NCBI GenBank assembly: GCA_050742535.1
Contig: JBOGIQ010000209.1
Location: 1 to 10,331 of the forward strand
Reading direction: 5' to 3'
DNA from: Gp6-AA40 sp050742535
GTDB taxonomy: Bacteria > Acidobacteriota > Vicinamibacteria > Vicinamibacterales > UBA2999
Length of the DNA: 10,331 bases
In this document: piece after piece, positions 5,287 through 10,331 of the stretch
How the letters are laid out: each line of letters opens with the position of its first letter
Numbering within the stretch: position 1 is the stretch's first letter
Program-made: the position numbers and the translations under genes
Notes under the pieces: generated by a model
Told to the model about the DNA's origin: nothing
The model's database searches: none
Seen by the model: the letters and a program-made list of their open reading frames with translations, nothing else

Positions 5287-6636
5287 ATGTTCGCCACGGA
5301 CGACACCATCGTTGCCCTCGCCACGCCGCCCGGCCGCGGCGCACTCGGCATCGTTCGCATCAGCGGCCCGCGCTCGCAGGACATCGTCCGCGCCATAGCG
5401 CCTGCACGCCGCCCTCTCGAGCCGCGCCGCGCGACGCTCACTCGGATACAGGCTCACGAGTCGGCGGGCGGTGCCGTTGACCGCGTCATCGCCACCTACT
5501 TTCAGGCGCCGCATTCCTATACCGGTGAAGACGTTGTCGAGTTGTGCGCGCACGGCAGTCCCGTCGTGCTCCGCACCATCGTGCACGCCGCGGTTGACGC
5601 GGGCGCCCGTCTTGCGCGGCCTGGTGAGTTCACGCTGCGTGCATTTCTCGCCGGACGGATCGATCTGGTGCAGGCTGAAGCCGTTCGCGATCTGATTACC
5701 GCGGCGACGCCGCTGCAGGCGCGGGTAGCGTTCGATCAGCTGGAAGGAACGCTGACGCGCCGAATCGCGGAGCTCGATGCCGTGCTCTTCGATCTCGTCG
5801 CCAGGCTCGAAGCCTCGCTCGACTTTCCGGACGAGGGCTACCACTTCATCGACGCTGGTGAAACGCGCCGCCGGATTGGCGACGTCGTCCACGGAATCGA
5901 CGTGCTGCTTGCGGACGCCGGCCGGGGCCGCCTCATTCGTGAAGGTGCGACAGTGGTCCTGGCGGGCCGGCCCAATGTCGGCAAATCCAGCCTCTTCAAC
6001 GCGCTCGCCGGCGCCGATCGCGCGATCGTCACCAGCGTTCCGGGCACCACGCGTGATCTGATCACCGAGCCCATCGACATCCATGGCATTGCCGTGACGC
6101 TCGTGGACACGGCCGGCGCACGCCGTGCAGACGACGTCGTCGAGCGCGAAGGCGTCGCGCGCGGCGAACAGGCCCGCGGCGTTGCCGACCTGATCGTCGT
6201 CGTCGTGGATCGCAGCGAACCGCTGACCGAGGATGATCGGAGGCTGCTGGACGAGACCTCGGGACGGCCACGCCTCATCGTTGCGAACAAATGCGATCTG
6301 CCGCCCGTGGTGGCGCTCGACGAGGCGATGACCGTCTCGGCGGTGACGGCAGAAGGGCTCCAGGCATTGCGGTGTGCGATGTCGCGGGAGCTCAGCGGAG
6401 GCGAGCCCACACAGGAGTCGCCGGCGTTGACGAACCTGCGCCACATCTCGCTGCTCGAAGAGGCGCGGCAGTCGCTGCAGGGCGCCGTCGACGCGCTGAG
6501 CGCAAGCGAGGTTCCTGAAGAGTTTCTGCTCACGGATCTCCACGCCGCGCGCACTCGCTTCGACGAGGTAGTTGGTGCGCGCAGCACCGACGATGTGCTC
6601 GCGCACATCTTCGAGAAGTTCTGTATCGGAAAATAG
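5287..6636 (+). CDS. mnmE: tRNA uridine-5-carboxymethylaminomethyl modification GTPase MnmE
   Basis: MnmE and MnmG together make the 5-carboxymethylaminomethyl (or aminomethyl) group on wobble uridine 34 of certain tRNAs, with a folate one-carbon donor. This protein has 449 residues. The N-terminal folate-binding domain (about 1-118) includes TIVALATPPGRGALGIVRISG (7-27) and RPGEFTLRAFLAGRIDLVQAE. An all-helical domain embeds the G domain with G1 GRPNVGKSS (227-235), G2 TTRD (254-257), G3 DTAG (274-277) and G4 NKCD (334-337). The C-terminus is FCIGK, with the conserved Cys446. All key motifs are intact and the length is normal. The ATG follows khpB by 16 bp with no clear ribosome-binding site. 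mnmG follows directly, which fits their heterotetrameric complex. Confidence 0.98.
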   Translation: MFATDDTIVALATPPGRGALGIVRISGPRSQDIVRAIAPARRPLEPRRATLTRIQAHESAGGAVDRVIATYFQAPHSYTGEDVVELCAHGSPVVLRTIVHAAVDAGARLARPGEFTLRAFLAGRIDLVQAEAVRDLITAATPLQARVAFDQLEGTLTRRIAELDAVLFDLVARLEASLDFPDEGYHFIDAGETRRRIGDVVHGIDVLLADAGRGRLIREGATVVLAGRPNVGKSSLFNALAGADRAIVTSVPGTTRDLITEPIDIHGIAVTLVDTAGARRADDVVEREGVARGEQARGVADLIVVVVDRSEPLTEDDRRLLDETSGRPRLIVANKCDLPPVVALDEAMTVSAVTAEGLQALRCAMSRELSGGEPTQESPALTNLRHISLLEEARQSLQGAVDALSASEVPEEFLLTDLHAARTRFDEVVGARSTDDVLAHIFEKFCIGK

Positions 6637-6650
6637 CCATCGGTCAGCAG

Positions 6651-8516
6651 ATGCACTTCGACGTGATCGTCATCGGGGCCGGGCATGCCGGGGTCGAGGC
6701 GGCGTACGCCGCCTCGCGAATGGGGTGCCGCGTCGGGTTGTGCAGCCTGTCGCGCGAAACGGTTGCGCACATGCCGTGCAACCCCGCGGTCGGCGGAACA
6801 GCCAAAGGCCACCTGGTCTGTGAGATCGACGCGCTTGGCGGACTCATGGGGCGTGCCATCGACGCCACCGGCATCCAGTTCAAGCTGCTCAACCGCAGCC
6901 GCGGCCCCGCGGTGTGGTCACCCCGCGCGCAGGCCGACAAGCGCGAGTACGGACGATGGGTGGCAGCGGCTCTCGAGCGGGAAGCGAACATCACGTGGGT
7001 TCCTGGCCGGGCAGGGCGTCTGCTGACGAGCGCTGGACGCATTGCCGGCGTGGCGATGGAAGACGGCGATGCGCTTACGGCGTCGGCGATCGTCGTGACC
7101 ACGGGCACGTTTCTGAACGGCCTGATCCACATCGGCCCCGAGCAGCGGCCCGCCGGCCGCCATGGCGAGCCACCGTCGCGCGAACTGGCAGAGTCGATTC
7201 GCTCGTTCGGTTTCGAGATGGGGCGGCTGAAGACCGGAACGCCGCCACGCCTCGATCGGAACAGCATCGATTTCGATCGCGGGGTCGCGCGCGGGGATTT
7301 CGTGAAGGAAGACGGCGACGCCGTACCCGCACCGTTTTCGTATACGACGACGCGGCTTCTTCGTAATCGTGTGAGTTGCTGGTTGCTTCACACGAACGAC
7401 CGCGTGCGCGATCTGGTGCGCGGCGCCATTCATCAGAGTCCGTTGTTCAACGGACAGATTCAGGGCATCGGCCCACGCTACTGTCCGTCGCTCGAAGACA
7501 AGATCATGCGGTTCCCCGACCGCGAGCGGCATCAGATCTATCTGGAACCCGAGGGGATCGACGTCAACGAGATTTACGTGAACGGATTCTCGATGTCGCT
7601 GCCGCGGGAGGTGCAGGAATCGCTCGTTCAGGCGTTGCCGGGACTCGAGGATGCGCGAATGCTTCGGCCGGGATACGCCGTCGAATACGATTTCGTGCAA
7701 TCGACCGAATTATTGTCAACTCTCGAATCGCACCGTGTGGGAGGGCTGTTTTTCGCCGGTCAAATCAACGGAACGTCCGGCTACGAAGAGGCCGCCGCGC
7801 AGGGAATCGTCGCCGGGATCAACGCTGCGCGGCTCGTCCGTGGTGAGCCGGCATTCGTGCTTCGTCGGGACGAGGCATACATCGGAGTCCTCGTCGACGA
7901 TCTGGTGACGCGTGGGTGCCTCGAGCCGTATCGGATGTTCACATCGCGGGCAGAGCATCGGCTTCTTCTCCGCATCGACAACGCCGACCTCCGACTGACG
8001 CCGTACGGCCGCGAGCTCGGGCTGATCGGCGACGACAGATGGGAGCGGTTTTCAGCGCGACGCGATCGATTCGATCGCAACGCGGCGCGACTTCGCTGTA
8101 CGCATGTGCGCGCTGGCAGCGGCTCGCGCGCGGCCGCGGAAGTTCTGCGACAGCCAGGCGTCAGGCTTTGCGATCTCGTGGATCGCGGGGACGTTCCGCT
8201 CGATATCGCGTCGGATTGCCGCGAGCTGGATCTCGCGAGCGTCGAGACCGCGATCAAGTACGAGGGTTACCTGAAACAGGAGGCATCGCGCGTCGCGCGC
8301 GCCAGCCGGCAGGAGCGCAAGCGCATACCTGCCGGATTTCCGTTTGCGCGGGTTCCCGGATTATCGCGGGAGGCAATTCAGCGTCTGTCGCAAGTGCGGC
8401 CAGAGACGCTGGGGCAGGCTTCGCGGATCCCCGGGATGACGCCCGCTGCTGTCGCGGTCCTAGGGGCATTTCTCGGCAGACTCGCGGCGGACGCACCGGC
8501 TGAAGGCGCGATGTAG
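6651..8516 (+). CDS. mnmG: tRNA uridine-5-carboxymethylaminomethyl modification enzyme MnmG (GidA)
   Basis: This 621-residue FAD-dependent enzyme is the partner of MnmE in modifying tRNA wobble U34. The Rossmann FAD motif is VIGAGHAGVEAAYAASRMG (7-25, GxGxxG at 9-14). Other family blocks are CNPAVGGTAKGHLVCEIDAL (43-62), RSRGPAVWSPRAQADK (82-97), LKTGTPPR (193-200), YCPSLEDKI with Cys278 (277-285), NEIYVNGFS (306-314) and FFAGQINGTSGYEEAAAQG (367-385). DDLVTRGCLEPYRMFTSRAE (416-435) is also present. The C-terminal helical domain that contacts MnmE and tRNA has IKYEGYLKQ and RPETLGQASRIPGMTPAAV. The length is as expected. It starts 14 bp after mnmE and ends 14 bp before rsmG, so it should be in the same transcript. 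No defects are visible. Confidence 0.98.
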   Translation: MHFDVIVIGAGHAGVEAAYAASRMGCRVGLCSLSRETVAHMPCNPAVGGTAKGHLVCEIDALGGLMGRAIDATGIQFKLLNRSRGPAVWSPRAQADKREYGRWVAAALEREANITWVPGRAGRLLTSAGRIAGVAMEDGDALTASAIVVTTGTFLNGLIHIGPEQRPAGRHGEPPSRELAESIRSFGFEMGRLKTGTPPRLDRNSIDFDRGVARGDFVKEDGDAVPAPFSYTTTRLLRNRVSCWLLHTNDRVRDLVRGAIHQSPLFNGQIQGIGPRYCPSLEDKIMRFPDRERHQIYLEPEGIDVNEIYVNGFSMSLPREVQESLVQALPGLEDARMLRPGYAVEYDFVQSTELLSTLESHRVGGLFFAGQINGTSGYEEAAAQGIVAGINAARLVRGEPAFVLRRDEAYIGVLVDDLVTRGCLEPYRMFTSRAEHRLLLRIDNADLRLTPYGRELGLIGDDRWERFSARRDRFDRNAARLRCTHVRAGSGSRAAAEVLRQPGVRLCDLVDRGDVPLDIASDCRELDLASVETAIKYEGYLKQEASRVARASRQERKRIPAGFPFARVPGLSREAIQRLSQVRPETLGQASRIPGMTPAAVAVLGAFLGRLAADAPAEGAM

Positions 8517-8530
8517 GATCCGTTGCGGCC

Positions 8531-9190
8531 GTGACCAGCCGCGAATTCCAAGACCGTCTGACGCGCCGCGCACGACGCGCCGGAGTGACTGTTTCACCCA
8601 TGATTTCCGCCAAACTCGAAGCGTATTACCGCCTTCTCGCCACCTGGAACCGGAAGATCAACCTCACCGGAATGGATCTCTCTGAGCCGACGCCGGAGAG
8701 CATCGATCGGCTCCTTGTTGAACCTCTCGTCGCCGCCAGACACGCACCATCCGGGGTTGCGCGGATGGTGGACATCGGCAGCGGCGGAGGATCGCCGGCG
8801 ATTCCCTTTGCGCTCGCGGTGCCGCGGCTGCGGCTGCTGATGGTCGAAGCGAAAACCCGCAAGTCTGTGTTTCTACGGGAGGCGGCACGCGCGCTCGAGA
8901 TGGAAGCGGAAGTCCTGACCTCCAGATTCGAGACCTTGCTCACCAGACCGGAACTGCACGAAGCGCACGACTTGCTGACGATCCGCGCCGTCAGGGTTGA
9001 TCCGAGCTTATTGATGAGCCTTCAAGCGTTTGTCAGGCCCGGTGGCCATTTGTTTCTCTTCCGCAGCACGAACGGCAACGCTCCGGACGGCTTGATGCCC
9101 CCACTGACGTGGGCCCGGACGTTCCCGCTGGTGGAGCCGTTGGGGAGCCGGCTGGTCGTCCTTTCGAAGCATGTTCCACGTGGAACGTAG
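8531..9190 (+). CDS. rsmG: 16S rRNA (guanine-527-N7)-methyltransferase RsmG (GidB)
   Basis: RsmG uses S-adenosylmethionine to methylate N7 of G527 in the 530 loop of 16S rRNA; loss of it can give low-level streptomycin resistance in several bacteria. The 219-residue product has the N-terminal YYRLLATWNRKINLTGM (32-48). The SAM-binding motif I is MVDIGSGGGSPAIPFAL (79-95). Then come LLMVEAKTRKSVFL (102-115), TIRAVR (150-155) and a RPGGHLFLF strand (169-177). The usual GFPG after the glycine run reads GSPA here. The start is GTG, 14 bp after mnmG; an AGGA lies about 12 nt upstream, rather distant. The final codons (HVPRGT and stop) are written across the parS site, so the last residues are shaped by that site. 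Confidence 0.95.
   Translation: MTSREFQDRLTRRARRAGVTVSPMISAKLEAYYRLLATWNRKINLTGMDLSEPTPESIDRLLVEPLVAARHAPSGVARMVDIGSGGGSPAIPFALAVPRLRLLMVEAKTRKSVFLREAARALEMEAEVLTSRFETLLTRPELHEAHDLLTIRAVRVDPSLLMSLQAFVRPGGHLFLFRSTNGNAPDGLMPPLTWARTFPLVEPLGSRLVVLSKHVPRGT
9172..9187. promoter_or_regulatory. parS: parS centromere site
   Basis: TGTTCCACGTGGAACG differs from the widely conserved parS TGTTTCACGTGAAACA at 3 of 16 positions. It retains a perfect 14-bp palindrome GTTCCACGTGGAAC (9173-9186) around the CACGTG core. The symmetrical CC/GG variant is known from other chromosomes, such as those of pseudomonads. It overlaps the rsmG 3' end and lies 24 bp upstream of the parA -35. parA and parB follow immediately. 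It should nucleate ParB for origin segregation and SMC loading. No second full parS is present in the window. Confidence 0.9.
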
Positions 9191-9210
9191 CCCCAGGACA
9201 CCCTTTCCGC

Positions 9211-9239
9211 TTGACGAGGATCCTTCGAAGTACTACATT
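9211..9239 (+). promoter_or_regulatory. Predicted parAB promoter
   Basis: TTGACG (9211-9216, 5 of 6 to TTGACA) is followed after exactly 17 bp by TACATT (9234-9239, 4 of 6 to TATAAT). Transcription would begin near 9246, leaving about 33 nt of leader to the ATG at 9279. TTCGAAG repeats lie in the spacer and across the -10 end, so a repressor or ParA/ParB feedback is possible. The promoter lies inside the possible N-terminal extension of parA, which argues for the downstream start. Confidence 0.5.
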
Positions 9240-9278
9240 CGAAGCACTCGAAGCGGCACTTCCAACAATATTGGCCAA

Positions 9279-10079
9279 ATGACAAAAAACTTGCGAGACG
9301 AAAGCCGGAATGCTCGCATCATCGCCGTCGCCAACCAGAAAGGGGGCGTCGGTAAGACCACCACGGCCATCAACCTGGCAACCTCGATCGCCCTGTCCGG
9401 GCGGCGCGTCCTCCTGATCGACGCCGATCCCCAAGGCAACCTCACCAGCGGCGTGGGACTGAAAGGCTCGAAAGCCGCCGCGGGCACGGTCTACGAGGCG
9501 CTGATGACCGACGCCGAGCCGGAGTCGTTCGTCATCCCGACGCGCGTCGAGAACCTCTTCGCCATTCCCGCTGACCGCAACCTCACTGGCGCTGAAATCG
9601 AGCTCGTACCGATGCTTGCGCGCGAGCATCGGCTCAAGCGAATTGTCGGCGCCCTCCGTGGTCAGTTCGACGACATCTTCATCGACTGTCCGCCGTCGCT
9701 CGGTTTGCTGACGCTGAATGCGCTCGTTGCGGCGGATGCCGTGCTGATACCGCTCCACTGCGAGTACTTCGCGCTCGAGGGGCTCGCCGATCTCGTGGGC
9801 ACCATGCGGCTCGTGCGCACCGCGCTCAATCCCGGGCTCGACATCGAAGGCGTGCTGCTGACGATGTACGACGACCGCACCAATCTGGGTCAGCTCGTCG
9901 CCCGCGACGTGCGAGAGTTCTTCAAGGACAAGGTGTTCGACACGATCATTCCTCGCAACGTCCGGCTCGGCGAGGCGCCGAGCCATGGCGTTCCGGCCGT
10001 TCTGTACGACGTCAAGTCGCGCGGCGCCGCTGCCTATGTCGCTCTCGCGAAAGAAATGCTCGCGCGCCGCGCTGCCTGA
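9279..10079 (+). CDS. parA: Chromosome partitioning ATPase ParA (Soj)
   Basis: ParA is a deviant-Walker ATPase that dimerises with ATP on nucleoid DNA and moves ParB-parS complexes, so separating the new origins. Counting from the ATG at 9279 there are 266 residues. The deviant Walker A motif is KGGVGKTTT (21-29, with signature Lys21). Then come LLIDADPQGN (45-54), Walker B IFIDCPPSLG (133-142), IPLHCEYFALEGLADL (157-172) and TIIPRNVRLGEAPSHG (222-237). An in-frame ATG at 9171 would add 36 residues, MFHVERSPR and so on, and overlap rsmG. I prefer 9279 because ParA normally starts just before the IIAVANQKGG strand and a promoter sits at 9211-9239. Neither start has a good Shine-Dalgarno sequence. 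Confidence 0.96.
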   Translation: MTKNLRDESRNARIIAVANQKGGVGKTTTAINLATSIALSGRRVLLIDADPQGNLTSGVGLKGSKAAAGTVYEALMTDAEPESFVIPTRVENLFAIPADRNLTGAEIELVPMLAREHRLKRIVGALRGQFDDIFIDCPPSLGLLTLNALVAADAVLIPLHCEYFALEGLADLVGTMRLVRTALNPGLDIEGVLLTMYDDRTNLGQLVARDVREFFKDKVFDTIIPRNVRLGEAPSHGVPAVLYDVKSRGAAAYVALAKEMLARRAA

Positions 10080-10093
10080 CCGATCACATTCAC

Positions 10094-10097
10094 GGAG
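10094..10097 (+). promoter_or_regulatory. Ribosome-binding site of parB
   Basis: GGAG lies 8 nt before the ATG at 10106. It is one of the clearest Shine-Dalgarno sequences in the rightward run. It fixes the parB start and rules out the ATG at 10098, which meets a stop after two codons. Confidence 0.7.
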
Positions 10098-10105
10098 ATG
10101 ATCTG

Positions 10106-10331
10106 ATGATCGACCGCCGCCCCGCTCTCGGCAAAGGACTGAGCGCCCTCATCCCCGACGCGCCCGAACCGCCGCGTGCAGGCGTGCTGGAGGTCGACAT
10201 CGACTTGCTGGCGCCGAACGATCTGCAGCCGCGCGTGCAGATGGACGATGCCCGGCTGCAGGAGCTGGCGGACTCGATCAAGGCGAACGGCATCATCCAG
10301 CCGATCCTGGTCCGCCGCACCGGCACGACGT
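10106..10331 (+). CDS. parB: Chromosome partitioning protein ParB, N-terminal part, truncated by window edge
   Basis: The first 75 codons are present. The N-terminus RRPALGKGLSALIPD (4-18) is the conserved LGKGL segment that contacts ParA and stimulates its ATPase. The ParB N-domain then begins with VLEVDIDLLAPNDLQPR (27-43). Next is RLQELADSIKANGIIQPILV (50-69), the first conserved block of this CTP-dependent clamp domain. The later CTP-binding motifs, the helix-turn-helix that reads parS and the C-terminal dimer domain lie beyond the window. The gene starts 26 bp after parA and is surely co-transcribed with it. Most chromosomal ParB proteins are about 280-320 aa. Confidence 0.95.
   Translation, partial: MIDRRPALGKGLSALIPDAPEPPRAGVLEVDIDLLAPNDLQPRVQMDDARLQELADSIKANGIIQPILVRRTGTT

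Noticed and set aside
5260..6606. Minus-strand open frame of 448 codons antisense to mnmE
   Set aside because: It mirrors mnmE almost exactly, which carries all GTPase and FCIGK motifs. The antisense product shows no domain and has composition typical of a GC-rich shadow frame.
1..10331. Mobile element, CRISPR, toxin-antitoxin, defence or other novel multi-gene system
   Set aside because: Every sizeable stretch is explained by conserved origin-proximal housekeeping genes or origin DNA. No terminal repeats, spacer arrays, transposase or unfamiliar gene cluster was seen.

Overview
This window holds a bacterial chromosome replication origin and the conserved gene block around it. Coding DNA is GC-rich and every recognisable gene points away from the dnaA-rpmH intergenic region. 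dnaA and dnaN run leftward on the minus strand, and rpmH through parB run rightward on the plus strand, as expected where two forks leave oriC. The YidC has an N-terminal membrane anchor and a large periplasmic domain, so the host is very probably diderm (Gram-negative). The block rpmH-rnpA-yidD-yidC-khpB(jag)-mnmE-mnmG-rsmG-parA-parB in a high-GC diderm would fit Acidobacteriota or a similar non-proteobacterial lineage. That placement is inference and was not tested.

Left arm (1-1933, minus strand): the first 92 codons of dnaN (truncated by the window edge), a 299-bp intergenic segment, and complete dnaA. The intergenic segment has a markedly A+T-rich core (69 of 100 bases over 361-460) and a good sigma70-type promoter for dnaN. 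A degenerate DnaA box overlaps the dnaA stop codon.

Origin (1934-2320): a 387-bp gene-free segment. It contains two direct TTTTCCACA boxes and an inverted ATTTCCACA box (2105-2136), a weak candidate dnaA promoter, and a strong-looking promoter reading into rpmH.

Right arm (2321-10331, plus strand): a compact operon-like run with gaps of 8-17 bp up to rsmG, apart from one 68-bp overlap (rnpA/yidD). It covers ribosomal protein L34, the RNase P protein, the membrane-insertion factors YidD and YidC, the RNA-binding protein KhpB, the tRNA wobble-uridine enzymes MnmE and MnmG, and the 16S rRNA methyltransferase RsmG. A near-consensus parS site sits across the rsmG stop codon. It is followed by a putative promoter and then parA and the start of parB, so the chromosome segregation module lies beside the origin.

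I see no mobile element, CRISPR array, tRNA, rRNA, toxin-antitoxin or defence gene, and no sign of an undescribed multi-gene system. The points worth a second look are regulatory or fine-scale: a possibly bipartite origin, parS written into the rsmG 3' end, TTCGAAG repeats around the parAB promoter, an overprinted RnpA tail, and unusual residues in YidC, KhpB and RsmG.
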